Shown: positions 8,998 to 18,451 of the stretch, piece by piece | Layout of the letters: each line of letters begins with the position of its first letter | How positions within the stretch are numbered: position 1 is the first letter of the stretch | Assembly: GCF_000407185.1 (NCBI RefSeq) | Contig: NZ_KE136482.1 | Span: 806,001 to 870,000, forward strand | Length of the DNA stretch: 64,000 nt | Source of the DNA: Enterococcus malodoratus ATCC 43197 | Lineage (GTDB): Bacteria; Bacillota; Bacilli; Lactobacillales; Enterococcaceae | Reading direction: 5' to 3' | Program-made: the position numbers and the translations under genes | The notes under the pieces: model-generated | The model's input: the letters and a program-made list of their open reading frames with translations, nothing else | Told to the model about the DNA's origin: nothing | Database searches by the model: none

Positions 8998-10767
8998 TTA
9001 TTCAATGTCGGCAGACTCTAAAAGAGATGTTGGGGTTTTTTGAGGATACGCCCCATATTGTCTTCCTTTTTCAGAAAACAAGTATATTCTTTTTTTGGCT
9101 CTAGACATAGTAACATACAACAATTTTTTTGCTTCACTCTCAGGATTTTTCGATTTGAAGTGTGGCACAATATCTTGAAGAAAACCGAAAGCAATCACCA
9201 CCTCGTATTCTTCTCCCTTGACTTTATGAATTGTCGAAATATTAATTCCAGACTTTTCTTTGTAAATATTCCTAAAATCACCAATATCTGTACTTAATTT
9301 CAATCTTGTATCATTAATTCTATTAAAAGCTTTTGTAAAAAAATCTTCATAAGCTTGATACAAATCTTGGTGCGTCGCTTTATCAATTTCTAAAATCTCG
9401 AACAAATATATTATTTTTTCTTGTAAAAAAATTAGCCCATTGCTTTCCGTCGATTTTGCTGAATTCAAGATATCTAAAAAATCCAGAGCTTTGAACTTTA
9501 TGGAAATAGATACATCAAAGTCATCTTTTAGAATATTAATAGCCTCATTCGCAATAGTTTTCCTTAATCTCATTTTTTCACCGATAGGAGTAAACACTAA
9601 AAAGCTGATTTTGTAAAATAAATTTAATTCATCTGGTTTTATGGGGTAAACATCTTGAGAACGAAAATTCAAATTGGTTAATCTCTTTTTTAATTCCTTT
9701 GCTACAGGGGTTAGTATGAACTGATTTGGAGCAATAACACATATTTCATTTTCGCTAATTCCATCATTTATCAAATTTTGAATAATATCTGCAATTCTAG
9801 AAGAAAGATTATCCTTATGAGTTTCTTTATCATATTGTATGACTCCATAATCTTCACTGTAATTTGCTAAGCTACTGATTCTGTAAGCTTCAGATTGGAA
9901 TTGTGAATATAAATTCACAATTCTCTGAGTAGACCTATAACAACCGTCTAATTTTTTACTTGAAAAATTTAAGCCTGTAATTTCCTCAATCTCCTTTTTG
10001 CTCTTCACAACACCACCTAAAGATGTAAATATAGCTTGATCTGAATCCCCTACGAACATAAACTTTATAGATTTATCATTTTTCGCTAAAAGTCCTAGAA
10101 TTTGATACTGAGCATTGTTTGTATCTTGGTATTCATCAACAAATATTGATCGAATATTGTTTGAGATTATTTTTGTTGGAATAGGATTCTCTTCAAGAAT
10201 TTTCAAAGAAAGTGTAAGAATTAAATCAAAATCTATTTCATTAGCTCTTCGAAGTTTCTTATGATACTCAGCTACTAAATCTTTTTTTTCAATATCATCT
10301 TCAAAATAATTTCCTGAAGTAGTCACCATCAAATTGGGATGTTCATAAGGATTATATCTCATCCCACGATTTTCATATATCTCTTTAAGGTATCTACTTG
10401 TAACATAATCATCAATTATCTTAATTCCCCGAGCTGTTCTTTCTAAATTCAATCCAAATTTTCTTAGAATGAAATCCAGACAAAATTGATGTATTGTACC
10501 TACCCAAATATGACTCTCATTTAGATTTAGTTTCTCAAGTCTTGACATGATTTCATTAGCCGCTCTATTTGTATAAGTTATTGCAACAATTTTTTTCATT
10601 GATTCAGGATAAAGATTACTCATATATGCAATTTTTCTTGTTAAAGTACGAGTTTTACCACTTCCAGGACATGCTGTCACAAATAGATTGTTTTCACAGT
10701 CAAGAACTACTTCTTTTTGGCAATCAGAAAGCGTATCTAGAATTCTATCGATAAATTGATTCCCCAT
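8998..10767 (-). CDS. gajB: UvrD/Rep-type helicase, GajB-like
   Basis: A 589-aa superfamily 1 helicase. Walker A is TACPGSGKTRT (about residues 31-41), Walker B is VDEYQDTN, and late motifs include STIHKVKGEEYEVVI and LLYVTMSRAKKRIYLF. The start is ATG 10767 after GAGGTG; an upstream GTG is less likely. The gene begins 1 bp after the stop of the OLD nuclease gene, so the two are translationally linked. OLD class 2 nuclease followed by UvrD helicase defines Gabija, an anti-phage complex in which the helicase component is thought to sense or process DNA ends and NTP levels. The helicase motifs look intact. Confidence 0.85.
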   Translation of the reverse strand: MGNQFIDRILDTLSDCQKEVVLDCENNLFVTACPGSGKTRTLTRKIAYMSNLYPESMKKIVAITYTNRAANEIMSRLEKLNLNESHIWVGTIHQFCLDFILRKFGLNLERTARGIKIIDDYVTSRYLKEIYENRGMRYNPYEHPNLMVTTSGNYFEDDIEKKDLVAEYHKKLRRANEIDFDLILTLSLKILEENPIPTKIISNNIRSIFVDEYQDTNNAQYQILGLLAKNDKSIKFMFVGDSDQAIFTSLGGVVKSKKEIEEITGLNFSSKKLDGCYRSTQRIVNLYSQFQSEAYRISSLANYSEDYGVIQYDKETHKDNLSSRIADIIQNLINDGISENEICVIAPNQFILTPVAKELKKRLTNLNFRSQDVYPIKPDELNLFYKISFLVFTPIGEKMRLRKTIANEAINILKDDFDVSISIKFKALDFLDILNSAKSTESNGLIFLQEKIIYLFEILEIDKATHQDLYQAYEDFFTKAFNRINDTRLKLSTDIGDFRNIYKEKSGINISTIHKVKGEEYEVVIAFGFLQDIVPHFKSKNPESEAKKLLYVTMSRAKKRIYLFSEKGRQYGAYPQKTPTSLLESADIE

Positions 10768-10768
10768 T

Positions 10769-12931
10769 TTAAACACCTCGTTTTGCTTCCCACTTTTCTA
10801 TAAAAGAATACAAGCATGGACAGTCGTCTTCCCATTTTTTATCCCCTAAAAAATCCTTAATCCCCATCTTTATATCAGTGTTATGAATGATCATCTTCTC
10901 AACAACCTTTTCGTTAACCGATTCAAGTGAGACAAAAGCTAAGGCATCTAATATATATTCTGGTAATATATACTTTTCTTTAGATTCTATTACCTTTTGA
11001 GCTATTATAGTTGCTAACCAGCCTTTACCTGTAGAATCAGCAAGACTTAATACTGCATTACATTTAATTTGATCACTATTAGCCACAAGCTTTTTCAAAA
11101 AAAACAAATCATTTGCACAAGACAATTTATCTCGCCACTGTTTAATCGTGGTTTCTTTACTATATAATTTTTCAAGAACACTGCTAAATATCCCATTGTT
11201 TACTTTGGCAAGTTCAATTTCAAATGTAGACTCAGCATAAAAAGGACTGACCCATTTGTTACCGTTAAAAATACGTTCTAATTTATCCTTTCTTTCTAAA
11301 CCTTTTGCTTCTGCCCCTGCCTTATAGATTTTATTGTTCACTAGCTCTTTTTTTAAAGTCCCATCTTCTTGTCTCTTATTTCCTACTATAAGCTTTGGAA
11401 CCATTTGTTTATCAATATCTGTAATTATTGCACATTTTCGCTTTATACGTTCATTAGAAAATAGTGATGCGATATATTCAAAAGCAGTACTACCAACATT
11501 AACAACCCCAACACCAATTTCATCTAAAGAAACTCCTAAAGAATTTTTCACAAGATTTGGAATCAGTATTTCTTCCGCATCACCTTCGACCAACAATACT
11601 GCTTTGGAAAATAAAAGATTGCTTCTTTTTGCATCCAAGTATCTTTCGATTGATTTCGAAAGACTTATTTTGGTATTTAAATTATTTTCTCCAAATATAT
11701 CTAGTTCTGTATTGGGATTCATTGCTACTGATAAGTTATTAAACGATTTAACGATATTCATTCTTGATATTTCAGAACTTTCAGCGATATTAGGAGAATG
11801 GGTTGTCATAATTACCTGAGTTGATTTATCTTTAATTCCCAAATTTTGAAAAAGAGTTCGTTGAATGTGATGATGAATGTGAGCTTCCGGCTCTTCAATC
11901 AGCATAACATTCAATACTTCTCTAAAACTACATTTATTGTACTCAACAATTTTTAAAGCTATAAAAATCATATTTAAATGTCCTAAACCGAGTGACTTCA
12001 TGTCCTCCTCATTTTGAGGTCTTAGCTTTAAAAACCTAGACAAAGAAGTGAGATCATCCGATATATTTGAGGATAAGGATAAATCAGGAGAATAGACTAG
12101 ACCCAAAATATCTACTAATTTATTATTTATATCACGTTTAATTTCTCTAATTTCATCAATGTCAGTAATAGATTCATTCAAATCTTTTATCTTATCCTTA
12201 ACATCTTCAAATTTGGTATCAGAAATTTTATCTTCTATCTCCTCAACTATTTTTTTAATAGGATTAGATGTAGAGCCTACAGTTCTGAGAACATCTCTAA
12301 GTGCATCAATAAAAACTACCGAAATATGTTCATTAATATCTTTTATATCTATCTTACTACCTATATATTGTTCATTATCCTGTTTATCCTTAGGATCAGG
12401 AGATTTAAAGTTTTCAAAATCTCCAACTATATCTTTATATATTCTTGGATCAGTAAAATCAGTAGTCATTTTACCGCGATAAATAAACTCATAATCTGAT
12501 ATACGTATCGAGTTTCTAACATCTTCAAAATCAAAAACATCGCCAGATACATCATGGAGTTCTTGTCTTTTTTTTACATTTGGACGAATGATTAAGCAGA
12601 CATTTCCTTCAGAAAAGCTCGTATTTGAAATTTCTTTTCTAAGACTTGCGATAACTTCTTTATCATTTTCCTCATCAGAAATATTCTCAAATTCAGCAGA
12701 AATAATAATCCAATGACCTCTAAAGTTGTCTAGAGAATTGTTAAAATCGTTCTCGTTTAAACTTTTTACAGAATAGTAAAAATTATCATCTAATAACATT
12801 CTAATTGCAGTCAATGCATTCGACTTACCTGAATCGTTTTCTCCGATAATAGTGTTTGCGCTAGCAGAAAAACTGAAAGTTGTTGAGCTATAATTTCTAA
12901 AATTCACAATTTGTATTTTCGATAAATTCAT
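10769..12931 (-). CDS. gajA: OLD-family ATPase-nuclease, GajA-like
   Basis: A 720-aa protein with an N-terminal ABC-type ATPase domain (Walker A GENDSGKSN at about 30-38; Walker B LIEEPEAHIHH; switch histidine in MTTHSPNIAE). A C-terminal TOPRIM nuclease domain starts at about residue 450 (LLVEGDAEEILIP, then ITDIDKQ). The glutamate and aspartates of the TOPRIM metal site are present. GajA nicks specific DNA when NTP pools fall during phage infection. I choose ATG 12931, which has GGAG 9 bp upstream. The frame is open further upstream only because it is fused to the remnant of another ATPase gene (12932-13268). Confidence 0.85.
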   Translation of the reverse strand: MNLSKIQIVNFRNYSSTTFSFSASANTIIGENDSGKSNALTAIRMLLDDNFYYSVKSLNENDFNNSLDNFRGHWIIISAEFENISDEENDKEVIASLRKEISNTSFSEGNVCLIIRPNVKKRQELHDVSGDVFDFEDVRNSIRISDYEFIYRGKMTTDFTDPRIYKDIVGDFENFKSPDPKDKQDNEQYIGSKIDIKDINEHISVVFIDALRDVLRTVGSTSNPIKKIVEEIEDKISDTKFEDVKDKIKDLNESITDIDEIREIKRDINNKLVDILGLVYSPDLSLSSNISDDLTSLSRFLKLRPQNEEDMKSLGLGHLNMIFIALKIVEYNKCSFREVLNVMLIEEPEAHIHHHIQRTLFQNLGIKDKSTQVIMTTHSPNIAESSEISRMNIVKSFNNLSVAMNPNTELDIFGENNLNTKISLSKSIERYLDAKRSNLLFSKAVLLVEGDAEEILIPNLVKNSLGVSLDEIGVGVVNVGSTAFEYIASLFSNERIKRKCAIITDIDKQMVPKLIVGNKRQEDGTLKKELVNNKIYKAGAEAKGLERKDKLERIFNGNKWVSPFYAESTFEIELAKVNNGIFSSVLEKLYSKETTIKQWRDKLSCANDLFFLKKLVANSDQIKCNAVLSLADSTGKGWLATIIAQKVIESKEKYILPEYILDALAFVSLESVNEKVVEKMIIHNTDIKMGIKDFLGDKKWEDDCPCLYSFIEKWEAKRGV

Positions 12932-13268
12932 TACTGTTTTCTCCACTCTCGTCTCATTATTATTTTCCTCACTTAAAGCGATCTCATTTAATTCATTATC
13001 CTCTCCGATTGCACTTTCAAAACCTTGAAAAATCCGGACATCATATTTTTCATTCTAATTTTCAGATAAAATTCTTTCCGTTTTCAACTTTTTCAATCAA
13101 TTGTTCATTTTCATAAGTCTCAATTTTAATAAAATGCCTTGAAAGTTTTGTTAAATTACAAAGTGTAGACTTGCCAGATCCATTCTTGCTAAAAATAAAA
13201 TTCTTATTCTTTAGTTCAATCTTTTTATCTTGAAAAATATAAAAACTACTTATAAAATTAATTTTCAT
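12932..13268 (-). pseudogene. N-terminal remnant of an AAA_13 (RloC/PrrC-like) ATPase
   Basis: The segment 13062-13268 encodes an intact start and Walker A loop (NKNFIFSKNGSGKSTL) and then stops. After a frame change near 13060, the sequence encodes KYDVRIFQGFE and GEDNELNEIALSEEN, which looks like the stretch that follows the Walker A region in AAA_13 ATPases of the anticodon-nuclease class. The frame then runs straight into the GajA coding region. The gene is therefore truncated and frameshifted. A short stretch just upstream (13274-13345) ends in a frame overlapping this ATG, probably the tail of a lost partner gene. Confidence 0.55.
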
Positions 13269-13460
13269 TTTTATTCTCTCCGTCTAATATAGCAAACTTT
13301 TCTTTCATAACTAGCTTCATCAATGGTGACATTTCATCTGATTCATATTTTTAACTCCTCTTTGTATTTATTTATACTCTTTCATGTTTAAATTTTACCA
13401 CTTTATTCTTCTTATTGAAATTAATTTCATAAAATTCAGATAATTCTAACTTATCGAAAG

Positions 13461-13475
13461 TGGGAACAGCGTAAG
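13461..13475 (+). repeat. Inverted repeat 1, left arm (15 bp)
   Basis: TGGGAACAGCGTAAG, the exact reverse complement of 16767-16781. It codes for WEQRK and marks the point where the silent cassette begins. Confidence 0.85.
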
Positions 13476-13979
13476 TTAGCGGAGGTAGCTAAAAGAGTAA
13501 CTCGTAAAAATAAAAATTTAGAATCAGTATTGCCGTTAACTATCTCAGCTCAAGAAGGACTAATAGACCAAAATGATTTTTTTAACAAAACTGTAGCTAG
13601 TCGAGATGTTAGTGGGTATTATCTTGTTAAAAAAGGTGAATTTGCATATAACAAGTCCTATTCAAATGGCTATCCTTGGGGAGCTATAAAACGACTAAAT
13701 AATTATGATATGGGAGTTCTATCTACCCTGTATATTGTATTTGAATCTACAGATATAGATACAGATTTTTTAGAGAAATATTACGATACTACTTATTGGC
13801 ATAAAGAAGTTTCAAAGCATGCTGCAGAAGGCGCAAGAAATCATGGATTGTTAAATATTGCAGCATCTAATTTTCTCGAAACTGATCTTGTTATTCCTCA
13901 AAGCATCATGGAACAGAATAAAATTGGTACCTTTTTCAAACAACTCGATAATATTATCGCTCTTCAGCATAAAAAGCTG

Positions 13980-14014
13980 GAACAGTTAAAAAGGATAAAA
14001 AAAGCTTTCTTACA
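13980..14014 (+). repeat. Inverted repeat 2, left arm (35 bp)
   Basis: An exact 35-bp match to the reverse complement of 16234-16268, in the central conserved region between TRD1 and TRD2. Confidence 0.85.
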
Positions 14015-14555
14015 GCAGCTATTCCCTGTAAATGATGAAAAAGTACCTATAGTTAGATTCACTAACTTTGAGGGTGATTGGGAGGAGTGTAAGTTATCAA
14101 ATCTAACAGACCGCTTTGATAATCTTCGTGTTCCTATTACTGCATCAGATCGTTTAGTTGGGAAAACGCCATATTATGGAGCAAATGGAGTTCAAGACTA
14201 TGTTGAAGGTTTTACTCATGATGGTGAATTTATTTTAGTAGCTGAAGATGGGGCAAATGATTTGAAAAATTATCCTGTACAATACGTTAATGGAAAAGTT
14301 TGGGTGAATAATCATGCACATGTTCTTCAAGGGAAAGAAGCATTTACAGATAATAGATTTTTGATGAATGCTATAAAAAACTTAAATATAGAGCCATTTT
14401 TAGTTGGTGGTGGGCGAGCAAAACTTAATGCTGACGTCATGATGAAACTAATTATTAAATCACCATCATTTGAAGAACAACAAAAAATAGGTTCATTCTT
14501 TAGGCAGTTAGATGATACTATCGCTCTTTATCAACATAAGTCAAACCAATTAGAG

Positions 14556-14587
14556 CAATTAAAACAAGCATATTTGCAAAAAATGTT
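14556..14587 (+). repeat. Inverted repeat 3, left arm (32 bp)
   Basis: An exact 32-bp match to the reverse complement of 15688-15719, in the C-terminal conserved helix. Flanking bases remain mostly matched, so homologous exchange is also possible. Confidence 0.85.
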
Positions 14588-14683
14588 CATCTAATTTTAG
14601 TATGAGAAATTTAAAATCTCCTAGATAATAGTTATTGGATATTATTCCAAAAAACTAATAATATAATATAGGAGGTTTTTGCT

Positions 14684-15613
14684 ATGGCAAGACAGAAAAA
14701 AACTGGGCAATTGTTTCATGAATACTTTGAGGAATGGGTTGCATTATATAAAGAAGGTGCCGTGAGGCCACTAACTTTAAGAAAATATGAAATTGCCCAA
14801 CAATATTTAGTGGAACTCACACCAAATTTAAAACTATCTGAAATGGATAGAAAAAGTTATCAAAAGTTGTTAAACGATTATGCGGTTACTCATGAAAGAC
14901 AGACAACTATGGATTTTCATCATCAAATTAAAGGAGCAATTTTAGATGCGGTTGATGAAGGGTTAATTACGCAAAATCCCACTAGGAAAATTATTATAAA
15001 AGGAAAAGAACCAGCTAAAAAGAAACCGAAGTTTTTAAATCAATTTGAAGTTCAAGCTCTATTAAAACAATTGAATTTGACAGATAAAATTAATTGGGAT
15101 TGGTTTATTCTACTAGTAACGAAAACGGGGCTTCGTTTTTCAGAAGCATTAGCATTGACACCGAATGACTTTGATTTTGCGAAACAACAGATTGATGTAA
15201 ATAAATCATGGAGTTATAAAGGAACGAATGGAAGTTTTCAGCCAACTAAAAATGAATCTTCAAAGCGAAAAATACAGCTTGACTGGCAAACCGCTATGCA
15301 ATTTTCACAATTAATTAAAAACATTGATATGGATAAACCAATATTCGTAACAAAAAGAATTTTCAATTCGACAATCAATAATCGATTGAAGGTATTATGT
15401 ATGCAAGCCGATATTCCAGTTATTACTGTTCATAGTTTACGCCATACACACGCTTCGTTATTAATTTTTTCAGGCGTCTCTATTGCTAGTGTTGCCAAGA
15501 GATTAGGACATTCTAGTATGACTACTACTCAAGAAACTTACTTGCATATTATTCAAGAATTAGAAAATCAAGATAATGAAAAAATCATGCGATATTTATC
15601 GCAACTCATGTAA
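14684..15613 (+). CDS. Tyrosine recombinase, probable hsdS invertase
   Basis: A 309-aa phage-integrase-family enzyme with the complete catalytic set: Arg151 (TGLRFSEAL), the HSLRH box (His250, Arg253), His276 (GHSSM) and Tyr286 (TQETYLH). An N-terminal SAM-like core-binding domain spans about residues 10-90. The ATG follows AGGAGGTTTTTGCT. It sits between two inverted hsdS copies and ends 68 bp before the hsdS stop, back to back with a shared terminator. Enzymes in this position (PsrA/CreX class) invert hsdS segments. Integrating the whole element is less likely, because the serine recombinase lies at the element end. Confidence 0.85.
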   Translation: MARQKKTGQLFHEYFEEWVALYKEGAVRPLTLRKYEIAQQYLVELTPNLKLSEMDRKSYQKLLNDYAVTHERQTTMDFHHQIKGAILDAVDEGLITQNPTRKIIIKGKEPAKKKPKFLNQFEVQALLKQLNLTDKINWDWFILLVTKTGLRFSEALALTPNDFDFAKQQIDVNKSWSYKGTNGSFQPTKNESSKRKIQLDWQTAMQFSQLIKNIDMDKPIFVTKRIFNSTINNRLKVLCMQADIPVITVHSLRHTHASLLIFSGVSIASVAKRLGHSSMTTTQETYLHIIQELENQDNEKIMRYLSQLM

Positions 15614-15625
15614 AAGAATACTACA

Positions 15626-15660
15626 AAAAGCAAGCGTACAATATTTGTATGCTTGCTTTT
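15626..15660. terminator. Bidirectional terminator between recombinase and hsdS
   Basis: AAAAGCAAGCGTACA pairs with TGTATGCTTGCTTTT around a 5-nt loop (one G-T type mismatch). A and T runs on both sides serve both converging genes. Confidence 0.8.
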
Positions 15661-15680
15661 ATATAAGTGATGTAACGTTT

Positions 15681-16832
15681 CTAAATAAACATTTTTTGCA
15701 AATATGCTTGTTTTAATTGTTCTAATTGGTTTGATTTATGTTGATACAAAGCGATAGTGTTATCAAGTTGTTTGAAGAATGAACCTATTTTTATCTGCTC
15801 ATCACTATTTTTTGTGAACCAAATACCTTCATTCTTCAATATTGTAAAATGTCTTTTATAACCTTGTGACTCAGGTTTGTATCGTTCCAATGTTGAAAAA
15901 AGATATTGACCATCAAATCCATCAGCACTCAATATTTTTACGCCATCTGTGGCTACAAAGAATGGCCTTTTGGGTTTATATAGTGAAACAGTATGGTCTC
16001 CAAATAGAGTAACATCAGCGTATTCTGCAAATGCCTCTCCTTCTGCATATCCAATTATTGGTTTATCTCCTTGTTGGATAATTTCAAATTCACCTTTAAG
16101 TCTTGGTTCAGCTAAATATTGTTTAAATGAGTGAGATTTTAGCACATCTTTCAACTGACGCTGCCCCCAATCCTCCTCAAAATCCGCAAATCGTAATCGT
16201 GGTATTTTTTCATCATCTACAGGGAATAATAGTTGTAAGAAAGCTTTTTTTATCCTTTTTAACTGTTCGAGCTTACATTGATGAAGAGTGATAGTGTAGT
16301 CGAGTTGTTTGAATAAGGTGCCAATCTTCTTTTGCTCTTCAGCATTTTTAGGGATCATTATCCTTTTTTCTAATAAATCTGATTTAGTCATTCCTTTAAT
16401 AGATGTACCCTGTATGTTGTTCAATTCTTTTTGAAGCATCGTATATAAAGAATAGCTTCCAAAATATGGATCTACTTGTAACTCTGAAAGTGATAAAAAA
16501 TCTTGACTAGTAGCATACTCAAAAGACATCAGTGCCAATTTTCCGACACCTACACGTGTTACTATCGCAATTGAATTAGAAGGAATGATTTTTGTTGCAG
16601 ATTTTTGAACAGCTTCGTCTGTAATCTTCTTTTTTGGAGAAACGTTAAACAATCGATTTGTTTCTAAATCACTACTTTGAATCCACGGAATAGCACCATT
16701 CCAAAATTCTTTTACACTAGTTTTAGGTGTACCTCCACCATAAGTATCTTTTGCAAATTGAAAAACCTTACGCTGTTCCCAATCATCTTCAAAGCCCTCA
16801 AACCTTAGTTCTGGTACGTTTTTATTAGTCAT
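15681..16832 (-). CDS. hsdS: Type I restriction specificity subunit HsdS (expressed copy)
   Basis: A 383-aa subunit with two target-recognition domains, each followed by a conserved spacer helix (LFKQLDYTITLHQCKLEQLKRI in two parts, and FFKQLDNTIALYQHKSNQLE near the end). Each TRD reads half of a bipartite DNA sequence; the spacer helices set the distance between halves and bind HsdM. Its ATG overlaps the hsdM stop by 1 bp. Three segments of the gene match the silent copy at 13461-14594 in inverted orientation, so the current TRD combination is one of several alternatives. Confidence 0.9.
   Translation of the reverse strand: MTNKNVPELRFEGFEDDWEQRKVFQFAKDTYGGGTPKTSVKEFWNGAIPWIQSSDLETNRLFNVSPKKKITDEAVQKSATKIIPSNSIAIVTRVGVGKLALMSFEYATSQDFLSLSELQVDPYFGSYSLYTMLQKELNNIQGTSIKGMTKSDLLEKRIMIPKNAEEQKKIGTLFKQLDYTITLHQCKLEQLKRIKKAFLQLLFPVDDEKIPRLRFADFEEDWGQRQLKDVLKSHSFKQYLAEPRLKGEFEIIQQGDKPIIGYAEGEAFAEYADVTLFGDHTVSLYKPKRPFFVATDGVKILSADGFDGQYLFSTLERYKPESQGYKRHFTILKNEGIWFTKNSDEQIKIGSFFKQLDNTIALYQHKSNQLEQLKQAYLQKMFI
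15688..15719 (-). repeat. Inverted repeat 3, right arm (32 bp)
   Basis: Reverse complement of 14556-14587; the end of the active hsdS. Confidence 0.85.
16234..16268 (-). repeat. Inverted repeat 2, right arm (35 bp)
   Basis: Reverse complement of 13980-14014; the centre of the active hsdS. Confidence 0.85.
16767..16781 (-). repeat. Inverted repeat 1, right arm (15 bp)
   Basis: Reverse complement of 13461-13475; codons 18-22 of the active hsdS. Confidence 0.85.
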
Positions 16833-18433
16833 TATCTGAACACTCCTTTAGTTGCTTCAATTAAATCTTTTGTTTCAGGAGTGACAGCTAATTGATCTAG
16901 CATAGCTAAAAATTCAGTTTCTGCTTGTTTAATTTCCTTATTTAAATTGACGATTTCTTGACTAACTTGAACAATATCAATTGCTTCTTCTTGCTCAAAA
17001 GTGTCAACGTAACGAGGAATATTGAGATTATAGTCATTTTCCTTAATTTCATCAAAATTCGCTACATGGGCATATTTATCAATATCTTGACGATTAATAT
17101 AAGCGTCTAAAATAGCTTGAATATGATCATCTGTCATAGTGTTTTGATTCTTACCTTTATCGAAACCTTTTGAGGCGTCAATAAACAGAACATCACGATT
17201 TGTTCTATTTTTCTTTAAAATAATAACGGTTGTCGGAATACTTGTATTAAAGAAAATATTTGCTGGCATACCTATTACAGTATCAATGGCGCCTTCCTCC
17301 AATAAACGTTGACGAATCTTTCCTTCTGCATTTCCACGGAATAAGACGCCGTGGGGCAATACAATCGCCATAACACCACTGGATTGTTTCAAATGATAGT
17401 AACCATGCAGTAAAAAGGCAAAATCAGCTTTTGACTTAGGCGCTAGCACCCCAAAAGTCGAGAATCTAGGATCTTGCAAAAAGCCTTGCGCTGCACTCCA
17501 TTTAGCAGAATAAGGTGGGTTCATTAAAACACCATCAAAGTCTGTCGGTTCTTCCGTAGGCCAGTCTTGATCTAGGGTATCTGCATTGTGCAAAAATTGG
17601 TTTTCAACTGCAACTCCATGCAACATCATGTTCATTCTTGCAAGGTTATAAGTTGAAGTGTTCAACTCTTGACCAAAATACGAGATTGTTCCCGGTTGAT
17701 TACTATATTTTTTTGCATTTAATAACAGAGACCCTGAGCCCATGGTTGCGTCATAAACAGTAAAGCCTTTTTGATTTTCTTTTCCATGAAGCACGATTTG
17801 GGTCATTAGTTTTGCTACCGGTTGAGGAGTATAGAATTCCCCAGCTTTTTTACCAGAATCACTCGCAAATTGACCAATCAGATATTCATAAGCATCACCT
17901 AAAACATCGCCAGCATGACCGGCAATATCTAAAACAGAAAGTTCTTTCATGATTGAAGCAATTGTCTGGTTCTGTTTCTGAGGAGTGGCACCTAGTTTTT
18001 TCGAATACAAATCAATATCTTCAAATAAATTCTCAAATATTTCATTTGATTGTTCAATGTTTCTGAACCCTTGAGCCAATAATTCTAGTTGAAATTCACC
18101 AACGTTCACTTGATTAACTAGTGAAGTGAATGTTAGATTAGGCTCAATAAAATAACTAATATCTTCTTTTAAAACCTCAATTAAATCTGTTTTAGTATCT
18201 TCATCACTATATGCATCAAAATAAATTTCTTGGGCAGTTAATAAATTGTCTGTCGGGGTCTGCATAGTATCTGCCACATAAAACAACATCCTATCTGATA
18301 AATATTTATAGAAAATCATTCCTAATAAATATGATTTATATTCATTGGCATCCATCTTTGAACGCAAAATATCGGCACTATTCCAAAGCGCTTGATATAG
18401 TGTTTTTGATTTTTCTGATTGATTAGTTGACAT
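16832..18433 (-). CDS. hsdM: Type I DNA methyltransferase subunit HsdM
   Basis: A 533-aa N6-adenine methyltransferase. The N-terminal HsdM helical domain covers about residues 8-150. The SAM-binding motif is DATMGSGSLLLNA, and the catalytic motif IV is MNPPYSAKW. With HsdS it methylates adenines in both halves of the recognition sequence and protects host DNA from HsdR. The ATG follows AAGGAG. It lies 18 bp downstream of hsdR and overlaps hsdS by 1 bp, so R, M and S are one operon. All motifs look intact. Confidence 0.93.
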   Translation of the reverse strand: MSTNQSEKSKTLYQALWNSADILRSKMDANEYKSYLLGMIFYKYLSDRMLFYVADTMQTPTDNLLTAQEIYFDAYSDEDTKTDLIEVLKEDISYFIEPNLTFTSLVNQVNVGEFQLELLAQGFRNIEQSNEIFENLFEDIDLYSKKLGATPQKQNQTIASIMKELSVLDIAGHAGDVLGDAYEYLIGQFASDSGKKAGEFYTPQPVAKLMTQIVLHGKENQKGFTVYDATMGSGSLLLNAKKYSNQPGTISYFGQELNTSTYNLARMNMMLHGVAVENQFLHNADTLDQDWPTEEPTDFDGVLMNPPYSAKWSAAQGFLQDPRFSTFGVLAPKSKADFAFLLHGYYHLKQSSGVMAIVLPHGVLFRGNAEGKIRQRLLEEGAIDTVIGMPANIFFNTSIPTTVIILKKNRTNRDVLFIDASKGFDKGKNQNTMTDDHIQAILDAYINRQDIDKYAHVANFDEIKENDYNLNIPRYVDTFEQEEAIDIVQVSQEIVNLNKEIKQAETEFLAMLDQLAVTPETKDLIEATKGVFR

Positions 18434-18451
18434 AGTTTATGAATCTCCTTG

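Larger units (their letters stand above)
13461..14594 (+). pseudogene. Silent hsdS cassette (type I specificity subunit without its 5' end)
   Basis: The open frame begins at the codons for WEQRK, which are residues 18-22 of the active HsdS; there is no N-terminal start segment, promoter or ribosome site. Two target-recognition domains follow, separated by the central conserved helix (FKQLDNIIALQHKKLEQLKRI) and closed by the C-terminal helix ending QKMFI. Both TRDs differ from those of the active copy. It lies inverted relative to hsdS at 15681-16832, and both ends and the middle carry inverted repeats matching it. It is best read as stored coding sequence that becomes expressed only after inversion. 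Confidence 0.85.
13461..16781. other. Invertible hsdS locus (3.3-kb phase-variable segment)
   Basis: Two hsdS genes face each other with a tyrosine recombinase between them. Three pairs of exact inverted repeats (15, 35 and 32 bp) lie at equivalent positions in the two genes. Inversion at the 15-bp pair swaps both TRDs; inversion at the 35-bp pair swaps only the second TRD. Together they allow four specificity proteins from one promoter, as in the pneumococcal SpnD39III-type systems. Confidence 0.82.

Noticed and set aside
13530-14594. Silent hsdS as an independent gene starting at TTG 13530
   Set aside because: The homology and open frame extend upstream to 13461, with no ribosome site or promoter; it is a start-less cassette.
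14684-15613. Tyrosine recombinase as the integrase of the 25.9-kb element
   Set aside because: It is internal and flanked by hsdS inverted repeats, whereas the large serine recombinase lies at the element end.
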